A DNA stretch of 64,000 nt from Clostridiaceae bacterium (GCA_018432235.1 JAHDLO010000015.1:453988-517987); one strand, 5' to 3'; positions 1 to 9,311 are shown, counted from the stretch's first letter. Program-made: numbers and translations. The notes: a model not told the origin generated them from the letters alone.

Positions 1-958
1 TAGAAATAAACTTGTCGCTGATTTCAGAGATGTGTACTAATCCGTCTACGCCAGATTCTACCTCAATAAAGGCACCAAAATCAACTAATCTAACAACCTT
101 ACCCTCTATGACATCTCCAACATTGTATTTCTCTTTAACAATATCCCATGGCTGAGGGATAGTTTGCTTAAGACCTAATGATATTTTGCTGGTGGCAGCA
201 TCAAAATCCAGAACTATTACCTCTACTTGATCACCCAGCTTTAAGATTTCAGAAGGGTGCTTAACTCTATTCCATGATAAATCTGAAATGTGGATAAGAC
301 CGTCTACGCCTCCTAAATCTACAAAGGCGCCAAAATTAGTGATATTTCTTACGGTTCCCTTTACAAGCTGACCAGCCTTTAAGGTTGAAAGAACTTCCTT
401 TCTCTTTTCTTGCTTTTCGTTCTCTATAACCGGTTTTCTAGAAAGGACTACTTTATTTTTCCTACGATCTATTTCAATGATTTTTGTGTTGAAGCTTTTG
501 CCAACAAAGGTCTGAAGGTTTTCAACATATGAGTCGGATAATTGGCTTGCGGGAATAAAACATCTGATTCCTCTGGATATAGAAACCACGCCGCCTCTAA
601 CGGCTTCGATAACCTTGGTTTCCAGTAAAGCTTCAGACTCTTGAATTTTTTCTAAGTCATCCCATCCTTTTTGGACATCTACCCTCTTTTTAGATAATAA
701 AACATTACCTTCACCATCATCTACTTTAATTACGTAAACCTTTATTTCATCACCTACATTAACCACGCTTTTGGGATTAACGGTTGTGTCGTTAGAAATT
801 TCTTCTTTAGGAATGATTCCATCAGATTTATATCCTACATTAACCATTATTTCGTTGTCAGTCACGTTGATTACTTTACCGGTAACAACATCTCCTGTAC
901 GTAGTCTAACCATGGATTTTTCTATTTCCTCCATAAAGTTCATCATATCGTTGTTCAT
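1..958 (-). CDS. rpsA: 30S ribosomal protein S1 (partial; C-terminus beyond base 1)
   Basis: Translating the minus strand from the ATG at 958 gives an uninterrupted S1 protein that runs off the left edge after about 319 residues. Repeated S1 (OB-fold) RNA-binding domains are visible at roughly residues 20-90, 105-172, 188-258 and from 274 onward; the last two carry the typical [21 protein letters not shown] signature. An SD GGAGGT (966-971) stands 6-7 nt before the start. S1 proteins bind mRNA at the ribosome. The gene follows ispH by 44 bp in the same direction. In many Clostridia ispH and S1 are fused; here ispH has its own TAA stop and S1 its own SD and ATG. Confidence 0.95.
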   Translation of the reverse strand, partial: MNNDMMNFMEEIEKSMVRLRTGDVVTGKVINVTDNEIMVNVGYKSDGIIPKEEISNDTTVNPKSVVNVGDEIKVYVIKVDDGEGNVLLSKKRVDVQKGWDDLEKIQESEALLETKVIEAVRGGVVSISRGIRCFIPASQLSDSYVENLQTFVGKSFNTKIIEIDRRKNKVVLSRKPVIENEKQEKRKEVLSTLKAGQLVKGTVRNITNFGAFVDLGGVDGLIHISDLSWNRVKHPSEILKLGDQVEVIVLDFDAATSKISLGLKQTIPQPWDIVKEKYNVGDVIEGKVVRLVDFGAFIEVESGVDGLVHISEISDKFIS

Positions 959-1002
959 TAAATTAACCTCCCAGAATTTATAATATCATTTTATTAATTC
1001 TC

Positions 1003-1845
1003 TTAATTAATATTTTTTAACGCTTCAATTATCTCATTAATTACCCAAATAGGTGTTGAGGCACCTGCTGTGACACCTACCCTTTCATAGCTCCTCAGGG
1101 CTTCTATATCCAGCTCCTCCACCCCTTCCACATGGAAGGTGGATTCGGGCTTTACTTCTTTGCAAATAGCCACTAGCTTTTGTGTATTTGAGCTATTGCT
1201 TCCGCCTATAACAATCATTGCATCTACTTCACCCGCTAATTTTTTTGCTGCATCCTGTCTTTGCTTTGTGGCATGACATATCGTGTCGAAAATCTCAATT
1301 TCCTTAACCTTATCCTTCAGTAATTCTATCAGCTCCCTGTATTTTGTTAAGGACATGGTAGTTTGAACAACTACACATAGCTTTTGATCTTTATTAATCC
1401 TTTCAATGTCACCGGGCTCCTGAATAATAACGGCTCTATTATAGCACCATCCATTAATTCCTATCACCTCAGGATGATGGGGATTTCCTATGATTGCAAT
1501 TTGAAAATCCTTATCGCAATATTCCTTAACAATTTTTTGAATTCTTCTCACAAAGGGACAGGTGGTGTCAATAACATTCAACTGCTTCTCCTCTGCAATT
1601 CTGTATATTTCCTCCGGAACACCATGAGACCGAATGATAACATTACCCTCTTTAATATCATTTAAGTCCTCTATTATCCTTACACCTTCATCTTCAAGGC
1701 TTTTGACCACCTGAGGATTGTGAATTAACGGACCTAATGAATAGTTGGCCTTATCCCTGTTTCTATTTATTTCATCAAAGGCGGTGTTAATTGCCTTTGT
1801 TACACCAAAGCAAAAACCTGAATAATCTGCTAATGTTACCTTCAT
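1003..1845 (-). CDS. ispH: 4-hydroxy-3-methylbut-2-enyl diphosphate reductase
   Basis: IspH/LytB makes IPP and DMAPP from HMBPP in the last step of the MEP isoprenoid pathway, using a [4Fe-4S] cluster in the cytosol. The three cluster cysteines are at C12 (SGFCFGV), C96 (DTTCPF) and C190 (DTICHAT). Substrate-binding histidines lie at H74 (SHGVPE) and H124 (NPHHPEV), and the essential Glu126 follows. Length 280 residues is normal for an unfused IspH. The ATG is preceded by AGGAGG. It sits between cmk and rpsA, the common clostridial order. Confidence 0.97.
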   Translation of the reverse strand: MKVTLADYSGFCFGVTKAINTAFDEINRNRDKANYSLGPLIHNPQVVKSLEDEGVRIIEDLNDIKEGNVIIRSHGVPEEIYRIAEEKQLNVIDTTCPFVRRIQKIVKEYCDKDFQIAIIGNPHHPEVIGINGWCYNRAVIIQEPGDIERINKDQKLCVVVQTTMSLTKYRELIELLKDKVKEIEIFDTICHATKQRQDAAKKLAGEVDAMIVIGGSNSSNTQKLVAICKEVKPESTFHVEGVEELDIEALRSYERVGVTAGASTPIWVINEIIEALKNIN

Positions 1846-1958
1846 ATTTCCTCCTGTTCCAGCAATGAAAAAACGTAGACTTATTAAATTTCGATAAAGA
1901 ATGAATAATTCCTTCTTTTAATAATTAAATATTTTATATGAACCATTAAAGTTATCTG

Positions 1959-2627
1959 TTAATTTGTTATACTTATTTTCTCCTTTAATAGGAATATTAT
2001 TTTATTAATTACGTCGTCTATTGAATAATTAGTGGTATCGATCTCTACGGCATCCTTCGCTTTTACTAAAGGTGAATGCGCTCTTTCCTTATCCATCTTG
2101 TCCCTTTTGCTAATATCTGCCTTAACGGCTTCAAGGTCTACATTTTCTACTTTACCAATCATTTCTTGGAATCTTCTTAAGGCACGTTCCTCCACAGAAG
2201 CAGTAAGGAATATTTTCAAAGTAGCATCCTGTAGAACATTTGTGCCGATATCTCTGCCATCCATAACAACATTATGATTGGCAGCTATTTCTCTTTGTAT
2301 TTTTACAAGAATACTACGGACCTGAGGTATCTGAGCTATATGAGATACGCTTTGAGTTACCTCAATCCCACGAACCTCATGGTCTAGGTTTCTGCCATTG
2401 GCATAGATGCTATCATTTTCAAACCGAATTTCTATACGCTCCGACAGCTTGACTATGCCATCGATATCCCCGGTATTTATGCCCTCCTGTAAAACCATAT
2501 AGGTTATAGCGCGATACATTGCCCCGGTATCTATGTAGATATAATTTAAAAGCTCCGACAGCTTTTTAGCTATGGTGCTTTTGCCGGCACCAGCAGGCCC
2601 ATCAATAGCAATCTGTATTGGTTTCAT
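1959..2627 (-). CDS. cmk: (d)CMP kinase (cytidylate kinase)
   Basis: Phosphorylates CMP and dCMP with ATP. The P-loop GPAGAGKST is at about residues 11-19, and the CMP-kinase signatures IDTGAMYRA and DGRDIGTNV follow, with a C-terminal RxxxDxxR-type segment (SKRDKMDKER). Length (about 222 residues) is typical. There are two adjacent ATGs; the second (2627) is better spaced from the SD GGAGGG, the first (2630) is possible. Upstream of ispH and rpsA, probably co-transcribed from the promoter before aroH. Confidence 0.95.
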   Translation of the reverse strand: MKPIQIAIDGPAGAGKSTIAKKLSELLNYIYIDTGAMYRAITYMVLQEGINTGDIDGIVKLSERIEIRFENDSIYANGRNLDHEVRGIEVTQSVSHIAQIPQVRSILVKIQREIAANHNVVMDGRDIGTNVLQDATLKIFLTASVEERALRRFQEMIGKVENVDLEAVKADISKRDKMDKERAHSPLVKAKDAVEIDTTNYSIDDVINKIIFLLKEKISITN

Positions 2628-2649
2628 CATTTGCCCTCCTTTATTGAAG

Positions 2650-3012
2650 CTACTTCGAGATATCCGGCCTTAGGACCTTGGCATTTTTTAAATATACATG
2701 CTTCATTTCCTGCTTAGACCTTTGGGTATTGACATGGAGTAAAACACGAATACAGAGCTTTAGACTGTTTGCTATATCCAGCTCTTGGTAATTCAGCATC
2801 GCCGTAGTGCACCAGCTTAACTCATCCCTTACAACAGCTGAGGGATATTTAGCATTTATATCCTTGGTTGCAGTAAAAACAATGCTTATAACATCCTCTT
2901 CCTTTAGTTGGTTTTGTCTTATGATCTCAGACATTAACTCATAGGTTCCTTCACTAACCGCTTTGGCACTATTTTCATCAATTGTAATAGCACCCCGTAT
3001 AGCCCATACCAT
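2650..3012 (-). CDS. aroH: chorismate mutase, AroH type
   Basis: Monofunctional chorismate mutase (chorismate to prephenate; Phe/Tyr synthesis) of the small trimeric Bacillus AroH fold. The 120-residue protein follows the Bacillus enzyme throughout: IRGAITIDENS at the N-terminus with the active-site Arg, ATKDINAKYPSAVVR in the middle, KLCIRVLLHVNT with the second active-site Arg, and HVYLKNAKVLRPDIS at the end. SD GAGGGGTG precedes the ATG. It is 23 bp upstream of cmk and appears to be first gene of a promoter-proximal segment. Confidence 0.93.
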   Translation of the reverse strand: MVWAIRGAITIDENSAKAVSEGTYELMSEIIRQNQLKEEDVISIVFTATKDINAKYPSAVVRDELSWCTTAMLNYQELDIANSLKLCIRVLLHVNTQRSKQEMKHVYLKNAKVLRPDISK

Positions 3013-3044
3013 ATTAAAACACCCCTCTTTTTTGCCTAATGAAA

Positions 3045-3073
3045 ATTATACAATATTATACAATATAAAACAA
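3045..3073 (-). promoter_or_regulatory. sigma-A type promoter for aroH-cmk-ispH-rpsA
   Basis: On the minus strand the -35 TTGTTT (3068-3073) is followed after exactly 17 nt by a consensus -10 TATAAT (3045-3050). The predicted start near 3038 leaves a leader of about 25 nt before the aroH ATG, with room for its SD. The -35 matches consensus only in TTG, so the strength is uncertain. Confidence 0.6.
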
Positions 3074-3094
3074 TATTTTCAGGTGAAATAGAAT

Positions 3095-3535
3095 TTAGAA
3101 TCTCACTATCCCGATAGTGACGATATTTTTTTCTACAGACAGTTGTTCCTTTATAAAGTCAGGATTTATTTCTTTAGTAATTTCAATGACTCTTATTGGA
3201 ATTTTCTCCTGATACATAGTTCCCTTAATCTCTACAACGTCCCTGTCTTTTACTTGTATTTCCAGCTGTCTGTTGTTTTCGAAGCTTATAAAGGACTCGC
3301 CATTCACCAATACCTCCAGCTGAGGGTAAAGGGCATCCCCCTCCAGAGCCAACACGATAGCACCCATAGGCGCTGACAGCGGCTGAAGGCTATCGTCGGT
3401 GCTGCTTTGATACACTGGATTTTGCCTGTTGTTATAGCGTATTCTTACATTTGAAAGCACAGTTAATAGTAGAAAGCATATCAAAGCAAACTTAAGAATT
3501 TTATCAATTTTATCTAAACGTTCATTTGATTTCAA
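3095..3535 (-). CDS. single-pass membrane protein of unknown function
   Basis: Not recognised as a named family. A short basic N-terminus is followed by one membrane segment (FALICFLLLTVLSNVRI, about residues 17-32), then an extracytoplasmic domain of about 110 residues rich in beta-type sequence. The segment LEVLVNGESFISF has the flavour of NusG-II-like domains, but this is only inference. Candidate starts are GTG 3544, TTG 3541 and TTG 3535; the last is best spaced from GAGGAG. It sits 20 bp downstream of the FAD protein and before the aroH promoter. Confidence 0.7.
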   Translation of the reverse strand: MKSNERLDKIDKILKFALICFLLLTVLSNVRIRYNNRQNPVYQSSTDDSLQPLSAPMGAIVLALEGDALYPQLEVLVNGESFISFENNRQLEIQVKDRDVVEIKGTMYQEKIPIRVIEITKEINPDFIKEQLSVEKNIVTIGIVRF

Positions 3536-3555
3536 GGACAACACTCCTCGTTAAT

Positions 3556-4788
3556 TTATGCATTTAAGCCTGCAAGGTAGCCTGTTGAAAAAGCGATATG
3601 TAGATTGTAGCCCCCGGTTACAGCATCTACATCTATGATTTCTCCAGCAAAATAAAGACCCGTTATTAATTTAGACGCCATTGTTTTAGGATTAATCTCC
3701 TTAATTTCAATCCCACCTGAGGTGACGATTGCCTCCTTGAGGCTTCTTAATGAAATGACGGTTAATGTCATATTCTTTATTAATTCCAGTAGCTTATTGC
3801 GGTCTTTTTTTGTTATTTGCTTAAGGGGCACTTCCCCGTCTATTGAACCTCTTTCCATTAATATCTGCAAGAGATTTTTAGGTAGGTATTGATTTAGATA
3901 TTTCCGGATAGACATATCAGCATATGTCACTTGAGGCCTCATAAATGTATTCTCCAGCTCTTCTAATGACACCTGAGGCAGTAGGTCAAGTCTAAGTGAA
4001 ATGCTGCCCTTATCTATATAGCTATTTAAACGGGAGGACAGCTGTAAAATTGCCGGACCAGAAAGACCGAAATGCGTAAAAATGATGGGTCCTCTGACGG
4101 TAATGGGCTTTTTTTCGTTTGCTCTAAAGGAGACTTCTGCATCTGCTATGGATATCCCCATAAGATCCTTTACCCATTCCTCCTTAGTAACTACCGGAAC
4201 AAGAGCGGCCTTTGGTTTGATTATCCTATGTCCCAGCTGCTGGGCTAGTCTATAGCCTTCACCGTTGCTGCCGGTAGCAGGGTAGGATGCACCTCCAGTT
4301 GCCAATATTACGGAGTTTCCCTTGACAGTTTCTTTATTATCAAGTCTAACTCCAACAATTCCGTGACCGTCACTCATAATCTCAACAACATCACTGTTAA
4401 ATATAAGTTCTACACCCAATTGCCTAAGACTTTTATAGAAGCCCTCTATAACATCGCTGGATTGATTGCTAACAGGAAAGACTTTGTTTTCCTCCTCAAG
4501 CTTTAAGGAGATTCCCATAGCCTCCAGCTGCTTCATAAGGGCTTTGCTGTCGAGGGAATTAAAGGCGCTATAAAGAAATTTACCATTGGTTACTGTTTTC
4601 TTAATCATTTCATCTGGGTCTGAGAGATTGGTGACATTGCATCTTCCCCCACCAGTGATTGCCAGTTTTTTCCCCAATTGCGGATTCTTTTCTATTAGGA
4701 CTACCTGTTTATTATGCTTGGCAGCAATGAAGGCAGCCATCATACCAGCAGGACCTCCGCCAACTACTATAACCCTATGGTTTTTCAA
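3556..4788 (-). CDS. NAD(P)/FAD-dependent oxidoreductase, HI0933/BaiN family
   Basis: A flavoprotein of about 410 residues with an N-terminal Rossmann FAD site (VVGGGPAGMMAA), the family motif TGGGRCNVTN near residue 50, a central insertion, and a C-terminal FAD-binding segment (LYFAGEIIDVDAVTGGYN). Members are widespread flavoproteins; BaiN of Clostridium scindens is a bile-acid reductase, but most have no known substrate. A TTG at 4788, spaced from GAGGGTG, is the likely start (GTG 4797 touches the SD). The start overlaps the end of the phosphatase gene, implying coupled translation. Confidence 0.88.
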   Translation of the reverse strand: MKNHRVIVVGGGPAGMMAAFIAAKHNKQVVLIEKNPQLGKKLAITGGGRCNVTNLSDPDEMIKKTVTNGKFLYSAFNSLDSKALMKQLEAMGISLKLEEENKVFPVSNQSSDVIEGFYKSLRQLGVELIFNSDVVEIMSDGHGIVGVRLDNKETVKGNSVILATGGASYPATGSNGEGYRLAQQLGHRIIKPKAALVPVVTKEEWVKDLMGISIADAEVSFRANEKKPITVRGPIIFTHFGLSGPAILQLSSRLNSYIDKGSISLRLDLLPQVSLEELENTFMRPQVTYADMSIRKYLNQYLPKNLLQILMERGSIDGEVPLKQITKKDRNKLLELIKNMTLTVISLRSLKEAIVTSGGIEIKEINPKTMASKLITGLYFAGEIIDVDAVTGGYNLHIAFSTGYLAGLNA

Positions 4789-5413
4789 GAGCTTCACCCT
4801 CTATCATTATATCCATATATGAAGTATCATTATACTTAGTTAGCATAGGACCACGCTTTTTATATTCTATGATGTTTAAAGCACAATTTTCCTGCTTCAG
4901 TCTATAAAAGTCTTTGAGGTCCATGCCTAAAAAGCCTTGAAGGTAAAGCTTTAGGACTGTGCCATGACTAACGATCAGTATATTTTTATCTGCTGATGCC
5001 TGTAAAATTTCTTCTATTGCGGCATTTATTCTTGCCTGTGCCACCGCCAGCAGCTCACCATCAGGAATACAGGGTAACTGTGGGGTACTGTGCCAGACAT
5101 TCACCGCATCTGGGTAATCTCTTTCTATTTCCTTAATCGTAAGTCCCTCCCACAGACCAAAGGACAATTCCGCTAGACCCTCGTGAAAATGTGATTCAAG
5201 ACCCAGCTCATTACCAATGATTGCAGCAGTGGATTTTGCTCTGTCTAAATTACTGCTATAAATTATGTCTATAGGTTCTTTAGTAAGCCTCTTAGCCAGC
5301 ATTGTTGCCTGGTAAAGTCCCCTTTCGGTTAAATGGGAATCTCTTCTCCCCTGAGTTCTACCCTCTAAGTTCCATGCGGTTTCACCATGTCGTACCAAAT
5401 ATAATCTCTTCAT
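4775..5413 (-). CDS. histidine phosphatase family protein (phosphoglycerate mutase-like)
   Basis: Branch-2H phosphatase. The phosphohistidine motif LVRHGE is at the N-terminus (RHG at residues 8-10 from the chosen start), a second Arg lies in SSNLDRAKSTA, the acidic ELSFGLWEG follows, and the second catalytic His is in VSHGTVLK. About 212 residues, like CobC/GpmB/PhoE members; the substrate cannot be told. ATG 5413 is preceded by GGGTGAT; the in-frame GTG at 5422 is less likely. Probably first gene of the operon running toward rpsA. Confidence 0.88.
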   Translation of the reverse strand: MKRLYLVRHGETAWNLEGRTQGRRDSHLTERGLYQATMLAKRLTKEPIDIIYSSNLDRAKSTAAIIGNELGLESHFHEGLAELSFGLWEGLTIKEIERDYPDAVNVWHSTPQLPCIPDGELLAVAQARINAAIEEILQASADKNILIVSHGTVLKLYLQGFLGMDLKDFYRLKQENCALNIIEYKKRGPMLTKYNDTSYMDIMIEGEALEKP

Positions 5414-5514
5414 AATTATCACCCTTATTGCATATTTTTTTCAAAAGTATTAATTATTATCATCTTTTATTAACTAAGGTTTATTTTACCACATTATTTT
5501 GCCTACAGCCTAAA

Positions 5515-5540
5515 AAAATACGGCCGCTTGGCCGTATTTT
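5515..5540 (-). terminator. intrinsic terminator after the oxidoreductase/RpiR operon
   Basis: A perfect 11-bp stem (AAAATACGGCC with GGCCGTATTTT) and a 4-nt loop. On the minus strand it is followed by a T-run. It begins 3 nt after the stop codon of the RpiR-type gene, so it ends that operon. Confidence 0.9.
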
Positions 5541-5542
5541 AT

Positions 5543-6415
5543 CTATTCATTACCATTTCTTCTTTCGTATACATTGTATCTAAACCAGATATCCTCCAGC
5601 TTGTTGAAGTATCCTCGTATCTTATCCTTCTCTCTCATCCCTACGGCTACAATCAAAGCATTTATCAAGCTTAGTGGTGCTACTAAGGAGTCGACGAAGG
5701 ACACCATATTACTTTTAGCCGTTAAGCAATGATCAGAAATACCTGCTATAGGGGATAATAGGCTATCGGTTATTCCTACAATAGGAACACCTGCTTCACG
5801 GGCGTAATTGATTGCTTCAATTGTCCGATTTGAATATCTCGGGAAGCTTATACCGATAACTAGGTCCTTGTCCGATATCCTGAGCATTTGTTCAAAGATG
5901 TCGCTAATACCATAGCCGACAATTTTTACGTTGTCTAAAATAAGACTTAAATAAAAGCCTAAATATTCAGCCAAAGCAGTAGAGCTTCTCAGTCCAATAA
6001 TGTAAATTTTCTCAGCCTTGAAAATCATATCAATTACACTTTGAAAATCCTCGTAATCAATATTATCCATGGTGGCACGAATATTATCCATGTCTGATTT
6101 TAATACCTTCTTTAAAATTGCACCTTCATTCGAATACTCACTTGCCATTTCTACCCTTTGAACTGTTGTAAGCTTTGTTTTAATGATTTCCTGAAGCGCC
6201 TTTTGCAGCTCAGGATATCCTTCAAAGCCCAATGCATTGGCAAAACGCACTACGGTAGATTCACTTACCCCTACCTTGATCCCTAATTTCGATGCAGTCA
6301 TAAAAGCTGCCTTGTCGTAATTGTCAATTATGAATTGAGCTATTAGCTTTTGCCCCTTGCTCATCTTTGAAAAGCTCTTTTGAATCTGTAGTATCAAGTC
6401 CTTTTTATCATCCAC
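5543..6415 (-). CDS. MurR/RpiR family transcriptional regulator
   Basis: N-terminal RpiR helix-turn-helix (about residues 1-77; SKLGIKVGVSESTVVRFANALGF is the recognition region) followed by a SIS sugar-phosphate-binding domain (about 120-255; IYIIGLRSSTALAEY, GISFPRYSNRT). Such proteins usually regulate sugar or amino-sugar genes in response to phosphosugars. It is the last gene of the 2-oxoacid oxidoreductase operon, 9 bp after the gamma subunit. GTG 6415 is better spaced from AAGGTG than GTG 6424. Its target is not evident from the sequence. Confidence 0.9.
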   Translation of the reverse strand: MDDKKDLILQIQKSFSKMSKGQKLIAQFIIDNYDKAAFMTASKLGIKVGVSESTVVRFANALGFEGYPELQKALQEIIKTKLTTVQRVEMASEYSNEGAILKKVLKSDMDNIRATMDNIDYEDFQSVIDMIFKAEKIYIIGLRSSTALAEYLGFYLSLILDNVKIVGYGISDIFEQMLRISDKDLVIGISFPRYSNRTIEAINYAREAGVPIVGITDSLLSPIAGISDHCLTAKSNMVSFVDSLVAPLSLINALIVAVGMREKDKIRGYFNKLEDIWFRYNVYERRNGNE

Positions 6416-6433
6416 TATATACACCTTCCCTAA

Positions 6434-6976
6434 TTAAAAAGTTGAGGAAGCAAGCATATAACCCTCGCTTAAAGCAGTTTTATTAAGCTCCTCCGTTCCT
6501 CTGGGAACCCTGTTTAAAACCGCAGCCTCCAGTGATTCCTTATTTACAACCTCAGTGACCTGTTGAATTACCCCAAGGGCAATAATATTGGCAACCATTG
6601 CCTTTCCCAGCTTTTCTGCAGCAGTAGCAATTATTGGAACCTGCAGAACCTTATAGGCTTTATCTTCAGCATCTACATTGATACTGGAGTCGGCTATTAG
6701 AATGCCGCCCTCCTTAAGGCTTTTAATATACTTTTTGTAGGCGACCTCTGTCATTGCCAGCAATAGGTCAGCCTTGTCGACCTTTGGAAAATCAATTTCT
6801 TCCCTGCTAATAATAACCTCTGCCTTGCTGGCACCGCCCCGTGCCTCAGGACCATAGGATTGAGATTGTATGGCATTATTGCCTTCATTTATGGCAGCCT
6901 CTGCTAATATAATCCCACCCAGTATTAAACCCTGTCCACCAGAGCCACTTAATCTGATTTCGATGCGATTATCCAT
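6434..6976 (-). CDS. 2-oxoacid:ferredoxin oxidoreductase, gamma subunit
   Basis: 180-residue gamma subunit (POR/KOR/VOR family). It opens with IRLSGSGGQGLILGG, the classic gamma-subunit start, and contains SYGPEARGGASKAEVIIS. It works with the alpha, beta and delta subunits encoded directly upstream; gene spacing to beta is 1 bp. The complex decarboxylates a 2-oxoacid to an acyl-CoA and passes electrons to ferredoxin. Substrate (2-oxoglutarate or branched-chain) is not decided by sequence reading. Confidence 0.93.
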   Translation of the reverse strand: MDNRIEIRLSGSGGQGLILGGIILAEAAINEGNNAIQSQSYGPEARGGASKAEVIISREEIDFPKVDKADLLLAMTEVAYKKYIKSLKEGGILIADSSINVDAEDKAYKVLQVPIIATAAEKLGKAMVANIIALGVIQQVTEVVNKESLEAAVLNRVPRGTEELNKTALSEGYMLASSTF

Positions 6977-6977
6977 A

Positions 6978-7799
6978 TTATCTCTCCTTCTGGTATTTTT
7001 TAATAATTTTCATATACTCTTCGGTATATTCAGGCTCATTGGTATTCTTAAATTCACCAATAAGGAATTTACCCTCCAGCTTTTCCTTAGGCAGTTTTTC
7101 TGCTGCCTTTATGTCTACTGCATTTTCCTTTAATGAATTCAACATGTTAACCGCAGAACCCTTTTTATTTTTTCTACCATAATAGGTGGGACATGTACTA
7201 ATGGCATCCACCAATGAAAAACCGTTGTTAATCAAGGCATTTTCTATTAGCTTAATCAATTGTACTGTATGATACACCGTACCTCTTGCAACATAGGTTG
7301 CACCAGCAGCATCCACAAGCTTACAAATATCAAAGGCCTTGTCGATATTTCCAAAGGGTGCAGTGGTACCATACTCAGAGGTTGGTGTTGTAGGAGAATA
7401 TTGCCCGCCTGTCATGCCATATATGTTATTATTAAATACAATTGTAGTTATGTCAATATTTCTTCTAGCTGTATGGATTAAATGATTTCCGCCTATCGCT
7501 GAGCAGTCACCGTCCCCGGTCACTACAATTACTTTAAGCTCGGGATTTGCCAGCTTAACACCGGTTGCAAAGGCAAGGGCCCTTCCGTGGGTGGTATGTA
7601 GGGTGTTAAAATCCATATACCCGGAGGCTCTGGAGGAGCAGCCTATTCCTGAAACAACACATACCTTTTTCTTATCATAGCCTTGATTTTCAATTGCCTG
7701 AGCCAGTGACCTCATTACGATACCATGACCACAGCCAGGACACCAAATATGAGGCAATCTATCCATTCTAAAATTATTCTGTATTAACTGACTACTCAT
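6978..7799 (-). CDS. 2-oxoacid:ferredoxin oxidoreductase, beta subunit (TPP-binding)
   Basis: Carries the CPGCGHG motif at about residues 20-26 and the thiamine-pyrophosphate/Mg motif GDGDCSAIGGNH followed by NNNIYGMTGGQ. Length 273 matches KorB/VorA-like beta subunits. SD GGAGG and ATG. It lies 1 bp from both neighbours, a tightly packed operon. KorB-type 2-oxoglutarate oxidoreductase is a reasonable first guess. Confidence 0.94.
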   Translation of the reverse strand: MSSQLIQNNFRMDRLPHIWCPGCGHGIVMRSLAQAIENQGYDKKKVCVVSGIGCSSRASGYMDFNTLHTTHGRALAFATGVKLANPELKVIVVTGDGDCSAIGGNHLIHTARRNIDITTIVFNNNIYGMTGGQYSPTTPTSEYGTTAPFGNIDKAFDICKLVDAAGATYVARGTVYHTVQLIKLIENALINNGFSLVDAISTCPTYYGRKNKKGSAVNMLNSLKENAVDIKAAEKLPKEKLEGKFLIGEFKNTNEPEYTEEYMKIIKKYQKER

Positions 7800-7800
7800 A

Positions 7801-8940
7801 TTATAGTACCTCCTTTATCTTGGATAATATCTCATCCGGCGTAATTACCTCGCCATTTGCCTTGCCAAGACTTATTACCTCAGCTCTGCCTGCAACTACC
7901 CTTTCAACCTCTAATACATATTGTCCAAGGTTCATTTCAGGTACTATAAATTTCTTAACCTTTCCAGCTAACTCTCTAATCTGCTTTTCAGGGAAGGGCC
8001 AAATGGTAACTGCTCTGAATAAACCAACCTTAATACCCATTTCCCTTGCCTTCTTCACTGCACTGATGGCAGATCTTGCTGTACCGCCATAAGCCAATAC
8101 AACATATTCTGCATCCGCCATATATTTTTCCTCGTATATGACTATATCGTCAACATTATCACTTACCTTAGCCATAATCCTTCTGATTAGCTTATCTGAT
8201 GTATCCGTATCGTTTGTCGGGAAACCAAATTCATCGTGCATTAATCCTGTTACATGGAAGTGGAAGCCTTCACCAAAGGCTGCCATTCGGGGGACTATTT
8301 CCTTCTCTTCAACCCGGTAGGCCTTATAGCTGTCATCACCTTCTTGAGGCTTTATTCTATTGTATATCTCTATTTCATCGGGGTTAGGAATCTCGATCTT
8401 CTCTCGCATATGACCCACTACCTCATCCAACATCAGCAAAACAGGGGTTCTATATTTTTCAGCAAGATTAAAGCATTTTACTGTTAAATCAAAGGTTTCC
8501 TTAACTGATGAGGGTGATAAGGCGATAACAGGATGGTCACCGTGGGTGCCCCATTTTGCCTGCATGATATCCCCCTGTGAAGGTGCTGTAGGAAGACCTG
8601 TACTGGGGCCTGCTCGTTGCACGTCCACAATAACACATGGCACCTCTGCTAAAGCAGCATAGCCTATGTTTTCCTGTTTTAAGGAAAAGCCGGGACCACT
8701 GGTGGCAGTCATTGACTTTAATCCTGCCAGAGAGCTGCCTATTATTGCTGCCATGCCAGCGATTTCATCCTCCATCTGTATAAACTTACCACCGATTAAC
8801 GGTAATTTTTGTGCACATAATTCGGCTACCTCCGTTGAAGGTGTTATGGGGTAACCGGCGTAAAACTTCATTCCTGCTGCCAACGCCCCCTCAACACAGG
8901 CTTCGTTACCTTGCATAAGCTTAACTTTTCTATCACTCAT
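7801..8940 (-). CDS. 2-oxoacid:ferredoxin oxidoreductase, alpha subunit
   Basis: About 379 residues. It begins MSDRKVKLMQGNEACVEGAL, then the pyrimidine-binding motif YPITPSTEV and the conserved TSGPGFSLKQE, and ends with the transketolase C-terminal-like domain. The ATG at 8940 follows GGAGGGG and overlaps the delta stop by 8 bp (ATGAGTGA); longer upstream reading adds unrelated residues with no SD. Equivalent to KorA/VorB subunits. Confidence 0.94.
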   Translation of the reverse strand: MSDRKVKLMQGNEACVEGALAAGMKFYAGYPITPSTEVAELCAQKLPLIGGKFIQMEDEIAGMAAIIGSSLAGLKSMTATSGPGFSLKQENIGYAALAEVPCVIVDVQRAGPSTGLPTAPSQGDIMQAKWGTHGDHPVIALSPSSVKETFDLTVKCFNLAEKYRTPVLLMLDEVVGHMREKIEIPNPDEIEIYNRIKPQEGDDSYKAYRVEEKEIVPRMAAFGEGFHFHVTGLMHDEFGFPTNDTDTSDKLIRRIMAKVSDNVDDIVIYEEKYMADAEYVVLAYGGTARSAISAVKKAREMGIKVGLFRAVTIWPFPEKQIRELAGKVKKFIVPEMNLGQYVLEVERVVAGRAEVISLGKANGEVITPDEILSKIKEVL

Positions 8941-9142
8941 TGTCGGACCCCTCCAAATAAATAGCATAATCAGGACAGCGTAATTCGCATAATCCACATT
9001 TTATACATTTGTCTATATCTTTAATGACAACCTTTTCATTATGCAAATCTAAAACCTTAGTAGGACAGAAGGCAACACAGATACCGCAGCCCTTACACCA
9101 GTTTTCGACAATAACAAGTTTCTTATTGCTTTTTTGTGCCAA
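8933..9142 (-). CDS. 2-oxoacid:ferredoxin oxidoreductase, delta subunit (2x[4Fe-4S])
   Basis: Small ferredoxin-like subunit with two clusters: CKGCGICVAFCP and CIKCGLCELRCP, each CxxCxxCxxxCP. It delivers electrons from the catalytic subunits to free ferredoxin. A TTG at 9142, 9 nt after AAGGGAG, gives MAQKSNKKLVIVENWC, which fits the family start; TTG 9151 is too near the SD. First gene of the operon. Confidence 0.92.
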   Translation of the reverse strand: MAQKSNKKLVIVENWCKGCGICVAFCPTKVLDLHNEKVVIKDIDKCIKCGLCELRCPDYAIYLEGSDNE

Positions 9143-9311
9143 AGAACCCAACTCCCTTCAAATATGGTAATCCCTCTTAAGAAAATCATATCAGATAGCT
9201 GTGGGTTTTGCAATTTTTATTTCATATTTTATGGCTAAAAATGACGTTTTGCAAGATTTTTTTCATTTTCTTCATTTTAGCAAATTATTCCTTTAAAATA
9301 TGAGCCCATAA

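Noticed and set aside
1384..1665. Plus-strand open frame of 93 codons opposite ispH
   Set aside because: It is antisense to a gene with full IspH motifs, has no SD and no protein-like composition.
1..1845. Fused IspH-S1 protein with a frameshift
   Set aside because: ispH ends in TAA, S1 has its own SD and ATG after 44 bp; nothing indicates a broken fusion.
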